Positions 1 through 8,375 of a stretch of 37,504 nt of DNA are shown one piece after another (position 1 is the stretch's first letter; each line of letters starts with the position of its first letter). The notes under the pieces are model-generated. The model worked only from the letters and a program-made list of their open reading frames with translations, made no database searches and was not told where the DNA came from. The stretch covers positions 1 through 37,504 of the forward strand of contig CAAGIL010000075.1 in assembly GCA_900769905.1 (NCBI GenBank). The letters run 5' to 3'. The position numbers and the translations under genes were made by a program. The stretch comes from Rikenellaceae bacterium (GTDB lineage: Bacteria > Bacteroidota > Bacteroidia > Bacteroidales > UBA932).

Positions 1-270
1 ACACAAGACTTCATCAAGGCGGCTACTGACCAGATTGTGATGTCTCATGCTCTGGATTATGAGCGGTTGTGGATGGGGTTCAAACGTACGAACCGTTGGA
101 TATTGCAAAGATTGGCATCGGGAACGCCTTTGCAATCAGGAGAATACAGGACAAGCACGATATATAGTGCTTTGAAACGTCTCCAGAAGGAAGGCTATGT
201 GATTTACTCTGACCGCTACGAATTGGAGGATCCATTCTATCGTCAGTGGATACTTTCCCTTAATCATTGA
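1..270 (+). CDS. C-terminal end of a probable AAA ATPase (5' partial)
   Basis: The reading frame is open from the first base, so this is the last 89 residues of a gene starting outside the window. The visible part looks like a winged-helix segment, with alternating charged and hydrophobic helices and a TSTIYSALKRLQKEG recognition-helix-like stretch. It ends in a DPFYRQWI motif, which is typical of the C-terminus of archaeal-type or prokaryotic STAND-like AAA ATPases of the ATP_bind family. The nucleotide-binding part is not visible, so the assignment rests on the tail alone. Base composition is clearly more AT-rich than the genes after 2.5 kb, which fits an accessory region. No terminator is obvious after the stop. 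Confidence 0.55.
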   Translation, partial: TQDFIKAATDQIVMSHALDYERLWMGFKRTNRWILQRLASGTPLQSGEYRTSTIYSALKRLQKEGYVIYSDRYELEDPFYRQWILSLNH

Positions 271-390
271 CAGCAGCCAGTGGTTGCGTAATTGTTGTAT
301 AACCACGGAAAAATCCGCTAATGTATCATTTACTTGAATACTTTGGAATTCTATAATTTTTATTTTATAATTGCAAAAAAATGAACAGAT

Positions 391-930
391 ATGCTTAAGC
401 GTTTTCCAATCATCTTTGCGATGGCACTGATGTTTGTGTCTTGCAGTGAAAGTGAACCCGACTATTTCGATAGACTTGAGAATATGCTCGAGATTTCTGA
501 GGAGGATTTCTTTAGGCCGGCCGTAATCACCCCGTCAGACCTTGAGAACGGTTGGTGGAATTTAGATTGGGCTGGTGCTTCGTACGATGAGGAGAATCAT
601 GCCTGGAAGATTATACCTATATATGCTGCCACTGGGTATATCCACGCCATCGGTATATGTGATGGAAAGGTCGTTGGAAAGGTTAAGGCTTTTTTTAATG
701 ATGAGACCTGGACGGATGTTGAGTACGAAGGTGACGAAATCAGGCTTGAGGACAACGGCGCTATGATATCGTTTCCTGCCTTATCGATGGAGAACGAACT
801 ATATCGTGTGATATGTATGGAGAAAGATAAGGTTTACCTTTTGGGCGAAAATCGCGTTGCGATTCTAACATACGACGGCTTGGATTATCCGGAAATACCT
901 CAGTTTCCGAAACCGGATTTCACAGAATAG
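391..930 (+). CDS. Hypothetical lipoprotein
   Basis: This 179-residue protein has a short basic start (MLKRF), a hydrophobic stretch and a lipobox-like MFVSC ending near residue 18, so it is probably exported and lipidated on Cys18. The mature part is acidic and rich in aromatic residues (several Trp and Tyr), with a probable beta-rich pattern, but I recognise no family. It stands alone: 120 bases of AT-rich sequence lie before it and a double inverted repeat follows. An ATG ten bases upstream (381) is out of frame and stops after five codons, so 391 is the best start. No clear TAnnTTTG promoter box is visible upstream. The function is unknown. Confidence 0.7.
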   Translation: MLKRFPIIFAMALMFVSCSESEPDYFDRLENMLEISEEDFFRPAVITPSDLENGWWNLDWAGASYDEENHAWKIIPIYAATGYIHAIGICDGKVVGKVKAFFNDETWTDVEYEGDEIRLEDNGAMISFPALSMENELYRVICMEKDKVYLLGENRVAILTYDGLDYPEIPQFPKPDFTE

Positions 931-932
931 TG

Positions 933-1007
933 CCCTGGCTTCGTAGCCTAATCTGATACGGCCAGGGTAAAATAATCCCCCGGGAACTTCAAGGTTTCCA
1001 GGGGATT
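933..1007 (+). terminator. Two successive hairpins after the lipoprotein gene
   Basis: CCCTGGC (933-939) pairs with GCCAGGG (961-967). A second stem pairs AATCCCC (974-980) with GGGGATT (1001-1007), with further GGAA/TTCC pairing inside. They lie directly after the lipoprotein stop. Neither is followed by a long T-run, so the terminator role is inferred from position and pairing. Confidence 0.5.
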
Positions 1008-1039
1008 TGCATTGTGGACCTTGAATTTTCGTGGCGGTG

Positions 1040-1130
1040 TTGGAAAAAAGATTGGAAAAGGTTGAGAATATAGGGAAAACTATGTTGGAAAAAAGGAGAT
1101 AATGGCTTAATTTTGCATTGGAAAAAAGGA
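1040..1130 (+). repeat. Four TTGGAAAA repeats upstream of the DUF4143 ATPase
   Basis: Copies of TTGGAAAA(AA)G start at 1040, 1052, 1085 and 1118. The last three are spaced exactly 33 bases apart, about three helical turns. The copy at 1085 supplies the -33 TTG of the promoter. The copy at 1118 lies around the expected transcript start and the ribosome-binding region. This arrangement suggests an operator array, perhaps for self-regulation; that role is inference. Confidence 0.6.
1085..1115 (+). promoter_or_regulatory. Bacteroidetes-type promoter for the DUF4143 ATPase
   Basis: A TTG at 1085-1087 and TAATTTTG at 1108-1115 match the -33 and -7 (TAnnTTTG) elements of the Bacteroidetes primary sigma factor, separated by 20 bases. 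The chosen ATG at 1137 lies 21 bases after the -7 box. Confidence 0.65.
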
Positions 1131-1136
1131 ATAACG

Positions 1137-2498
1137 ATGATTACACGCAAACTCGATGCGTTCCTGGACGAGTTCTATAGGACGCAGAATAAGGCTTTAC
1201 TCCTCACCGGTGCAAGGCAGGTTGGAAAAACAGAGGCCTTCAGGAGACTGGCAGCACGGACCTATGAGCACTATATCGAAATCAACTTCATCAAAACGCC
1301 AAAAGCTGTTGGCATCTTTGAAGGAGTGCAGAACGCAAGCGATATCCTGTTGAGACTGTCCACTTTCACTGATGTCCCTATGGTCCCCGGGAAGACTTTC
1401 ATCCTGCTTGACGAGATTCAAGAGTGCAAGGAGTGCGTCACACAGATCAAGTTTCTGGTAGATGAAGGCAGTTTCAGGTATGGTCTGACAGGTTCGTTAT
1501 TGGGCGTGGAATTGAATGATGTCCGCTCGGAACCTGTCGGTTATATGGATGTGGTAGATGTATTCCCGCTGGATTTCGAAGAATTCGCCTTGGCAATTGG
1601 GGTGGCTCCGAAGGTCATCGATGCGCTCCGTAATTCATTTGAAGGCAGAACTCCTGTCGATCCTGTAGTTCACAGCCAGGTGATGTCTGTGTTCAATCTG
1701 TATCTGATTGTCGGAGGAATGCCCTCAGCTGTGTGGAAATACCTGCAAACCAAGAATATGCAGCATGTTGCTGCCGAACAGCGAGCCATCATAAATATCT
1801 ACAAACGGGATATCGCCAGATATGACAAAGACCATAAGTTGTACTTGGACGAAGTATTCGACCTTATCCCATCCGAACTGAACGCCAAGAACAAGCGTTT
1901 CATTTTGAAAAACCTGAACGAGAATGCAAAGTTCAATATGTTCGAGAACAGTTTCCTGTGGCTCAAGAATGCAGGAGTGGGTATTCCCGTATTTAATGTC
2001 GAGGAGCCTCGCGTTCCCCTGCTCTTGAACAAACAGAGGAACCTTCTTAAATTCTTCCAGAACGATGTAGGCCTGCTCGCATATCAATACGCCGATGGCA
2101 TACAGCTCAGGATTCTCCGAGGAGAAGTCAATGTCAATCACGGAGCCATATACGAAAACGTTGTTGCACAGGAGATGCTCTCACACGGGTTCGGGCATCT
2201 CTACTACTTCAACAACAAGAAGCAGGGCGAGGTTGATTTTGTCTTGGAGAAAGGAGACGGCTCAATCCTGCCAGTGGAGGTCAAGTCCGGCAAGGACTAC
2301 GCCTTCCATCTGGCACTGAACAATATCCTGAGCAACGCAGAGTATAATATCCCTGAGGCCATTGTCCTTTGCAACGACAATGTTCACATTGATGGAAAAG
2401 TCGTTTACCTGCCCATCTATATGGCCATGTTCCTGCAGAGGATACACGGGAGCAACGCAGGAGAATACATCCCTGACATCAGCGCCCTTCTTGCTTAA
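1137..2498 (+). CDS. AAA+ ATPase with DUF4143 C-terminal domain
   Basis: This 453-residue protein has a Walker A motif (GARQVGKT, residues 25-32), a Walker B motif (ILLDEIQE, about 89-96) and a sensor-like LTGS near 120. It matches the AAA_14/DUF4143 architecture that is common and often multicopy in Bacteroidetes. The C-terminal part carries a PD-(D/E)XK nuclease-like pattern: a GEVDFV segment near residue 365 followed by PVEVKSG near 380. The biological role of the family is unresolved. An in-frame TTG at 1113 would add eight residues, but the ATG at 1137 is preceded by AAAAAAGGA and begins the conserved MITRKL start. It sits in the AT-richer left arm and converges on the HAD gene across a strong hairpin. 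Confidence 0.88.
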   Translation: MITRKLDAFLDEFYRTQNKALLLTGARQVGKTEAFRRLAARTYEHYIEINFIKTPKAVGIFEGVQNASDILLRLSTFTDVPMVPGKTFILLDEIQECKECVTQIKFLVDEGSFRYGLTGSLLGVELNDVRSEPVGYMDVVDVFPLDFEEFALAIGVAPKVIDALRNSFEGRTPVDPVVHSQVMSVFNLYLIVGGMPSAVWKYLQTKNMQHVAAEQRAIINIYKRDIARYDKDHKLYLDEVFDLIPSELNAKNKRFILKNLNENAKFNMFENSFLWLKNAGVGIPVFNVEEPRVPLLLNKQRNLLKFFQNDVGLLAYQYADGIQLRILRGEVNVNHGAIYENVVAQEMLSHGFGHLYYFNNKKQGEVDFVLEKGDGSILPVEVKSGKDYAFHLALNNILSNAEYNIPEAIVLCNDNVHIDGKVVYLPIYMAMFLQRIHGSNAGEYIPDISALLA

Positions 2499-2500
2499 CA

Positions 2501-2550
2501 TGGGCTTTGATGATGTCCACAAAACATATGTCTTTTGTGGACAAAGTCCA
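2501..2550. terminator. Bidirectional hairpin between convergent genes
   Basis: A perfect 10-base stem pairs GTCCACAAAA (2515-2524) with TTTTGTGGAC (2533-2542) around an 8-base loop. An outer stem pairs TGGGCTTT (2501-2508) with AAAGTCCA (2543-2550) with one G-U pair. It sits between the stops of two convergent genes (2498 and 2578). The A- and T-rich sides can act in both directions. Confidence 0.7.
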
Positions 2551-2577
2551 ATGAAAAGGCACTTCCGCGGAGGCGAA

Positions 2578-3204
2578 CTAGTCCCCCAGCAGAACCTCAA
2601 GCATCTGCTCTGCATTTTTGGCGCGGAATTCGGCCGGAATACCCTGCAGGCCGCGGGACCTCCAGTCGGCAAGAAGGAAGGGTATGCCCGCCCCGTGGGC
2701 GCACTGGCAGTCGTGCATCGTGTCCCCGACAAAAATTGCCTCCCGCGCCGAGGCTCCCGCCCTGCGCAGGAACTCCAGGGCCGGTTCGGGGTTGGGCTTG
2801 TGCAACTCCGTGTCCTCGGCACAGATCTCGATTTCAAAGTACTTCAGCAGCGGCTTGAGTTCCACGTCCTTCTCGAACTCGTAGCGGTTGCGCGAGGTCA
2901 CGCAGCCCATCCTGCACCCCGCCTGGGCGAGTCTGGACATCATCTCCTCCACGCCCGGGAAAGCCTTCATAAGGTGCATAAGCCCGATGAAATGGTCTTC
3001 CCAGCGCCGCTCGAAAAGCTTCGCGTCGGGATAAGCCATCATCGGTGCCACCTTGCCGCTCGGTATGCCGAAAAACTTGTATGCCTCCTCATAAGGAATC
3101 TCCCTGCCCATCAGCTCCCTGACCGTCTGAATCAGGGAAAGCACCCCTGTCCTTTCGGTGTCGATGAGAGTGCCGTCTATGTCAAAAATTATGAATGGAA
3201 CCAT
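2578..3204 (-). CDS. HAD-family hydrolase (phosphoglycolate phosphatase-like)
   Basis: This 208-residue cytoplasmic phosphatase of the HAD-IA type has all four catalytic motifs. FDIDGTLID carries the nucleophile Asp8 and acid/base Asp10, VTSR is motif II, KPNPEP carries the motif III lysine, and GDTMHD is the metal-binding motif IV. The alpha-helical cap between motifs I and II fits phosphoglycolate phosphatase or PpaX-like enzymes, but the substrate cannot be read from sequence. The frame is open to 3255, but the codon at 3204 starts directly before the conserved MVPFIIFDIDGT, so I use it. The gene is divergent from alaS. A TAGCTTTG box on the minus strand lies 18 bases before the start. Confidence 0.88.
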   Translation of the reverse strand: MVPFIIFDIDGTLIDTERTGVLSLIQTVRELMGREIPYEEAYKFFGIPSGKVAPMMAYPDAKLFERRWEDHFIGLMHLMKAFPGVEEMMSRLAQAGCRMGCVTSRNRYEFEKDVELKPLLKYFEIEICAEDTELHKPNPEPALEFLRRAGASAREAIFVGDTMHDCQCAHGAGIPFLLADWRSRGLQGIPAEFRAKNAEQMLEVLLGD

Positions 3205-3222
3205 TGCCGTATATTCTTGCGG

Positions 3223-3230
3223 CAAAGCTA
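3223..3230 (-). promoter_or_regulatory. -7 box of the HAD phosphatase promoter
   Basis: On the minus strand this reads TAGCTTTG, a match to TAnnTTTG, 18 bases before the start at 3204. I see no TTG at the ideal distance for a -33 element, so only half of the promoter is supported. Confidence 0.45.
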
Positions 3231-3256
3231 CGATTTTTTTCGCAGTTTTCCCCATC

Positions 3257-3287
3257 TTGCCAATCTCCGAAGAAAGTAGTATTTTTG
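3257..3287 (+). promoter_or_regulatory. Bacteroidetes-type promoter for alaS
   Basis: TTG (3257-3259), a 20-base spacer and TATTTTTG (3280-3287) form a full -33/-7 pair. The box is followed by TAAGTTAATATG, so an in-frame ATG at 3297 begins only nine bases after it. The same TTTGTAAGTTA..ATG arrangement recurs before sufB. Confidence 0.7.
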
Positions 3288-3323
3288 TAAGTTAATATGA
3301 TTTGTAAACAACTTAACAACAAT

Positions 3324-5963
3324 ATGACCTCTAAAGAGATAAGGCAGAAGTTCCTCGACTTTTTCGCTTCGAAGGGACACACGGTAGTGCCATCCGCACC
3401 GATGGTAGTGAAGAATGACCCCACGCTGATGTTCACCAACGCGGGTATGAATCAGTTCAAAGATATATTCCTGGGCAACTCCTCCGCCCCTTACAAAAGG
3501 GCGACAGACTCGCAGAAGTGCCTTAGGGTCAGCGGAAAGCACAATGACCTCGAAGAGGTGGGCCACGACACCTACCACCACACCATGTTCGAGATGCTCG
3601 GCAACTGGAGTTTCGGCGACTACTTCAAGACCGAGGCCATCGACTGGGCCTGGGAGCTCCTCACCGAGGTTTACGGCATAGACAAGAGCCTCCTCTACGC
3701 AACCGTTTTCGAAGGCTGCGAGGAAGACGGCACCACCCTCGACACCGAGGCCAGGGAAGCCTGGCTCAAGCACCTGCCTGAGGACCACATCCTCCTGGGC
3801 AACAAGCACGACAACTTCTGGGAAATGGGAGACACCGGCCCTTGCGGTCCTTGCTCCGAAATCCACATCGACATACGCAGCGAGGAAGAGAAGAAGCAGA
3901 GCGGCCTGGACGGACGCGAACTCGTCAACAAGTCCGACCCTCACGTCATCGAAATCTGGAACCTCGTGTTCATGCAGTACCAGAGAATGGCCGACGGCCA
4001 CCTCGAGAGCCTTCCTGCCAAGAACATAGACACGGGAATGGGCTTCGAGCGCCTCTGCGCCGTGCTCCAGGGCAAGAACAGCAACTACGACAGCGACGTC
4101 TTCACCGGTATGCTGGCCGAAATCGGAAAGATTTCCGGCCACAAATACGGCGAATCCGAGAACACTGACGTGGCAATGCGCGTAATCGCCGACCACATCC
4201 GTGCCATCTCCTTCAGCATTGCCGACGGCCAGCTTCCGTCCAATGTCAAGGCCGGATACGTCATCAGGCGCATCCTCCGCCGTGCCGTACGCTACGGCTA
4301 CACCTTCCTCGGCCTCACCGATCCTTTCCTCTGCAGGCTCGTGGGCAAGCTCGTGGAGGAAATGGGCGAAGCATATCCTGAGATTGCAAAGCAGCAGAAA
4401 TTCATCGAGAACGTCATACGCGAGGAGGAAATGGCCTTCCTGCGCACCCTCGACAGGGGTATCAAGCTTATGGACGAGTGCGTGGAGCGCAACAGGGACA
4501 GCAAGACCATCCCGGGCGAAGATGCGTTCAAACTCTATGACACCTACGGTTTCCCTATAGACCTCACCGAGCTGATAGCTTCCGAGAAGGGTTACACCGT
4601 TGACCTCGAGGGCTTCAATGTGGAGCTCCAGAAGCAGAAGGACCGTGCCCGCAACGCCACCGCCAACAGTTTCGGTGACTGGACCGTTTACCACGAGGGC
4701 GAGGATGTGGAGTTCACGGGTTACGACAGCGTCACAGTGCAGGGCGCAAAGCTCCTCAAGCACAGGACCGTGGTCCAGAAGAACAAGGAAATGCTCCAGC
4801 TCGTCTTCGACAGGACTCCGTTCTACGGCGAGATGGGTGGAGAGGTAGGTGACACCGGAACCCTGGAAAGTGCTGACGGACAGGTGGTACGCGTGCTCAA
4901 CACCGTGAAGGAGAACAATCTTACCATACACATAGCCGAGAAGCTTCCGGACAACTGCAGCGGCGAATTCACGCTCCGCGTAGACGAGAGCAGACGCCGC
5001 CGTATCGAGACCAACCACAGCTGCACCCACCTCCTCGACAGGGCGCTTCGCGAAATCCTGGGTACCCACGTGGAGCAGAAGGGCTCATTCGTGAACGACA
5101 AGGGCTTCCGCTTCGACTTCTCGCACTTCGAGAAGCTCAGCGACGAGCAGATTGCCGCGGTCGAGTGCAGGGTGAACCAGCTCGTGCGCGAGAACCATCC
5201 TCTCGAGGAGAAGCGCGATGCCACTATGGCCCAGGCCCAGGAAATGGGTGCCATCGCCCTCTTCGGGGAGAAGTACGGCGACAGGGTGAGGGTGGTGAAG
5301 TTCGGCCCGAGCATAGAGCTCTGCGGCGGCTGCCATACCTCCGCCACCGGCAACGTAGGCCTGTTCAAGATAGTCAGTGAATCTGCAATCGCAGCCGGCA
5401 TCAGGCGCATCGAGGCGGTGACCGGAGAACAGGCGGAAGCCTATGTGTACGGTTTCCAGAACATAGTGAAGACAGCGCGTTCATTCTTCAACAATGTTCC
5501 TGACCTCGAAGGCGCCATCAAGAAGATGATTGAAGAAAACGCCACCTTCAAGAAGCAGGCGGAGGAGTTCGCAAGGCAGAAGGCTGCCGAGTTCGCAAAG
5601 CTGCTCAGTTCCAGGGCCAACGAAGTAAACGGAGTGAAGCTCATAGTCATAGGCAGCAAGGATGTAAGCGGAAGCGATGCGGATCCTGCATTCATACGCA
5701 ATGCCGCCCAGCTTCTGCAGAAGGAACTCAACAACACCGCTCTCGTGGCAGCGGTGGCATACGAAGGCAAGCCTAACCTCCTGCTGATGTACTCCGACGA
5801 CCTCATCGCCAGGGGCAAGAATGCCGGCAAGGACATACGCGAAGCCGCCAAGTTCATACAGGGAGGCGGCGGCGGACAGCCGGGACTTGCTGCTGCGGGC
5901 GGCAAGAACGTGGATGGACTCGAGAATGCCCTTGAACTCCTCAAGAATATAGCTACAAGGTAA
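3324..5963 (+). CDS. alaS: Alanyl-tRNA synthetase
   Basis: This cytoplasmic enzyme charges tRNA(Ala) with alanine and edits mischarged serine or glycine. The 879 residues match the usual full length. The catalytic domain begins at TSKEIRQKFLDFFASKGH. The editing site has His565, His569, Cys667 and His671 in HSCTH and CGGCH, one residue offset from the zinc ligands of E. coli AlaRS. The C-terminal DHHA1 region contains the glycine-rich IQGGGGGQPG motif. I chose the ATG at 3324 because homologues start at MTSKEI; the ATG at 3297 would add nine residues and sits unusually close to the promoter, so it remains possible. It is the first gene of a run continuing into the LptG-Fmt fusion 15 bases downstream. 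Confidence 0.97.
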   Translation: MTSKEIRQKFLDFFASKGHTVVPSAPMVVKNDPTLMFTNAGMNQFKDIFLGNSSAPYKRATDSQKCLRVSGKHNDLEEVGHDTYHHTMFEMLGNWSFGDYFKTEAIDWAWELLTEVYGIDKSLLYATVFEGCEEDGTTLDTEAREAWLKHLPEDHILLGNKHDNFWEMGDTGPCGPCSEIHIDIRSEEEKKQSGLDGRELVNKSDPHVIEIWNLVFMQYQRMADGHLESLPAKNIDTGMGFERLCAVLQGKNSNYDSDVFTGMLAEIGKISGHKYGESENTDVAMRVIADHIRAISFSIADGQLPSNVKAGYVIRRILRRAVRYGYTFLGLTDPFLCRLVGKLVEEMGEAYPEIAKQQKFIENVIREEEMAFLRTLDRGIKLMDECVERNRDSKTIPGEDAFKLYDTYGFPIDLTELIASEKGYTVDLEGFNVELQKQKDRARNATANSFGDWTVYHEGEDVEFTGYDSVTVQGAKLLKHRTVVQKNKEMLQLVFDRTPFYGEMGGEVGDTGTLESADGQVVRVLNTVKENNLTIHIAEKLPDNCSGEFTLRVDESRRRRIETNHSCTHLLDRALREILGTHVEQKGSFVNDKGFRFDFSHFEKLSDEQIAAVECRVNQLVRENHPLEEKRDATMAQAQEMGAIALFGEKYGDRVRVVKFGPSIELCGGCHTSATGNVGLFKIVSESAIAAGIRRIEAVTGEQAEAYVYGFQNIVKTARSFFNNVPDLEGAIKKMIEENATFKKQAEEFARQKAAEFAKLLSSRANEVNGVKLIVIGSKDVSGSDADPAFIRNAAQLLQKELNNTALVAAVAYEGKPNLLLMYSDDLIARGKNAGKDIREAAKFIQGGGGGQPGLAAAGGKNVDGLENALELLKNIATR

Positions 5964-5978
5964 TATCCCGGGTGTAGG

Positions 5979-8375
5979 ATGAAAAGGCTCGACCGCTTCA
6001 TATTGAAATCGTTTATCGCCCCTTTCGTGGCGATACTGCTGGTCGTGATTTTCATCCTGCTTCTCCAGTTCCTCTGGGTGTACATCGATGACCTGGTGGG
6101 AAAGGGCCTGAGCCTGGGTGTGGTTTTGGAATTCCTGATGTGGGGCGCGTGCACCCTCCTGCCTCTCGCCCTGCCTCTCGCCACCCTCCTCGCCTCAATG
6201 ATGGTCATAGGCCAGATGGCCGAGAACAAGGAACTCCTTGCCACCAAGGCTTCCGGAGTCCCTTTCTCCCGCGTGATGGCTCCTCTGACCGCTGCCTGCA
6301 CCATAATCGCAATCGGGGCCTTTTTCGTGGGCGACCGCCTGGTGCCGAAGTCCTGGGCTGAGATTTACACCCTGCGCGACGATATACTCAACACCAAGAA
6401 CGAAATCAAGATTCCTTCGGGCATATTCTACGACGGAATAGAGGGTTACACGATAAGGGTGGTGGACCAGAACAAGCAGAGCAAGATGCTCTATGACGTC
6501 ACGGTTTATGACCACACCGACAACAAGGCCAATACCACGGTCACCTTCGCCGACTCCGCCCTCATCAAGATTTCGAAGGCCAAGGACTATCTGACCTTTA
6601 CCCTCTTCAATGGTTCCAATTATCAGGAAACCAATACCATACGCTACTCCGACACTACCCTTGCCCTGCAGCATATAGACTTCAGCCGCCAGGATCTCGT
6701 GATTCCTCTCAAGAACTACCGTTTCGAGAAGTCGGACAGCGTGCGTTTCGAGGACCAGGCCAAGGCAATGAGCGTGAAGCAGCTCAGGCACGAGAGCGAT
6801 TCCCTGCACCACAGGCTGGATTCCCTCAATGCGCTGCATTTCGAGAGGGCGAAGAAGAGCGCCACCTTCATCGAGAACCGCCAGCTCGACACGGCTTTCA
6901 GGGATGCGAGCCGAACTTATTTTGAATGTGAGGAGTTCAACGAGTGGAACAGTCTGAACGACAAGGCCTTGGCTGTCAGGAGAGCGAGTGAGAACGCGTC
7001 CCGCTACAGCACTGAAATCAACAGCTACAAGTTCGATATCTACGAAGAGCAGTACTACATACGCCACGAGGATATAGAGCTTTTCAAGAAGTTTGCCCAG
7101 GCCCTGGCCTGCCTGATACTCTTTTTCATCGGAGCCCCTATAGGCTCGCTGGTGCGCAAGGGCGGTCTCGGCACCGGTGCCATCGTTGCCGTGCTTTTCT
7201 TCGTGCTGTATTGGGTAGTGGACATTTCAGGCTCGAAACTTGCAACCAACGGTGCAATGGATGCCACCACGGGTGCGTTCATATCCTCGTATGTGCTCAT
7301 ACCTATAGGTATATTGCTCACCTGGTGTGCAATCAATGATTCGGATTTCTTCAATATGGACCAGATCAAAACAAGATGGAGGAAGCTCAAGAGCAAGGTG
7401 TACCGCTTCTTCCGCCCTGTGCGTATCGTTTATATGGGTACGCCTGAATTTGCCGTCGAACCGCTCGACCGCCTTATCCGCAACGGATACAAGGTCGTGG
7501 GCGTGGTCACTGTTGCCGACAAGCCTAGCGGACGCGGTCTCAAGCTGAACGAGAGTGCCGTGAAGCAATATGCCGTGGCACACGGTATCCCCGTGCTCCA
7601 GCCGGTGAAGCTAAAGGACCCTGAGTTCCTCGATGCCCTGCGCGCCTGGAAGGCGGATATGTTCGTGGTGGTTGCGTTCAGGATGCTGCCGCAGGAGGTA
7701 TGGTCAATGCCTCGTCTGGGCACCTTCAACCTCCACGCTGCCCTGCTCCCGCAGTACCGCGGCGCCGCCCCTATCAACTGGGCCGTAATCAATGGCGAGA
7801 AGATGACGGGCGTGACCACCTTTATGATAGACAAGGACATAGATACGGGAGGCATCATATACAGGCAGGAGTGCAAGATAGGACCGGAAGACACGGCCGG
7901 GGACGTGCACGACAAGCTTATGGAAATCGGTGCCGATCTCGTGGTCCAGACAGTCGAAGGCCTGATACAGAACAATGTGGAGACGCGCGTACAACGCTCT
8001 TTCATCCAGGGTTCCGAGGTGCTCAAGCCGGCCCCGAAGCTCACGAAGGAGCTTTGCCGCATCAATTGGGACGACAGCAGCAAGCACGTGTACAACCTCA
8101 TACGCGGCCTGAGTCCGTATCCGACTGCATATACGGAACTCCTCTCTCCTGAAGGCGAATGCCTGCAACTGAAAATATTCAAGTCCGAGAAGGTGGATCT
8201 CCGGGGCAAGCCGGGAGAAATACTTACCGACGGCAAGACCTATTTCGCGATTGCCACCAGGGACGGTGCAATCAGCATCAGGGAACTCCAGCTTGCCGGC
8301 AAGAAGAGGATGGAAGTCAAGGCCTTCCTCCTCGGATTCAGAAATGCTGAAAATTACACAGTCAAAATATGTTAA
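5979..8375 (+). CDS. LptG-type permease fused in frame to methionyl-tRNA formyltransferase
   Basis: This is one 798-residue reading frame with two normally separate proteins. Residues 1 to about 460 are an LptF/LptG (YjgP/YjgQ) permease: three membrane helices (about 12-34, 48-72, 97-117), a long periplasmic beta domain, and three more helices (about 372-390, 402-420, 437-456). This family moves lipopolysaccharide out of the inner membrane with LptB. Residues from about 481 are a complete Fmt, which formylates initiator Met-tRNA. Asn584, His586 and Asp622 have the same spacing as the E. coli catalytic Asn106, His108 and Asp144. A basic linker (RWRKLKSKVYRFF) joins them, with no stop, start ATG or ribosome site between. 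After six helices the C-terminus is expected in the cytoplasm, where Fmt must act. The last seven bases overlap the next gene. Confidence 0.92.
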   Translation: MKRLDRFILKSFIAPFVAILLVVIFILLLQFLWVYIDDLVGKGLSLGVVLEFLMWGACTLLPLALPLATLLASMMVIGQMAENKELLATKASGVPFSRVMAPLTAACTIIAIGAFFVGDRLVPKSWAEIYTLRDDILNTKNEIKIPSGIFYDGIEGYTIRVVDQNKQSKMLYDVTVYDHTDNKANTTVTFADSALIKISKAKDYLTFTLFNGSNYQETNTIRYSDTTLALQHIDFSRQDLVIPLKNYRFEKSDSVRFEDQAKAMSVKQLRHESDSLHHRLDSLNALHFERAKKSATFIENRQLDTAFRDASRTYFECEEFNEWNSLNDKALAVRRASENASRYSTEINSYKFDIYEEQYYIRHEDIELFKKFAQALACLILFFIGAPIGSLVRKGGLGTGAIVAVLFFVLYWVVDISGSKLATNGAMDATTGAFISSYVLIPIGILLTWCAINDSDFFNMDQIKTRWRKLKSKVYRFFRPVRIVYMGTPEFAVEPLDRLIRNGYKVVGVVTVADKPSGRGLKLNESAVKQYAVAHGIPVLQPVKLKDPEFLDALRAWKADMFVVVAFRMLPQEVWSMPRLGTFNLHAALLPQYRGAAPINWAVINGEKMTGVTTFMIDKDIDTGGIIYRQECKIGPEDTAGDVHDKLMEIGADLVVQTVEGLIQNNVETRVQRSFIQGSEVLKPAPKLTKELCRINWDDSSKHVYNLIRGLSPYPTAYTELLSPEGECLQLKIFKSEKVDLRGKPGEILTDGKTYFAIATRDGAISIRELQLAGKKRMEVKAFLLGFRNAENYTVKIC

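Noticed and set aside
271..390. Possible regulatory RNA or promoter in the AT-rich gap before the lipoprotein
   Set aside because: I found no full TAnnTTTG box and no convincing structure, only AT-rich sequence.
3228..5069. Long minus-strand open frame of 613 codons
   Set aside because: It lies opposite alaS, which has complete catalytic and editing motifs. The minus-strand product has no recognisable domain and is rich in Val, Leu, Glu and His, as expected from a shadow of a GC-biased gene.
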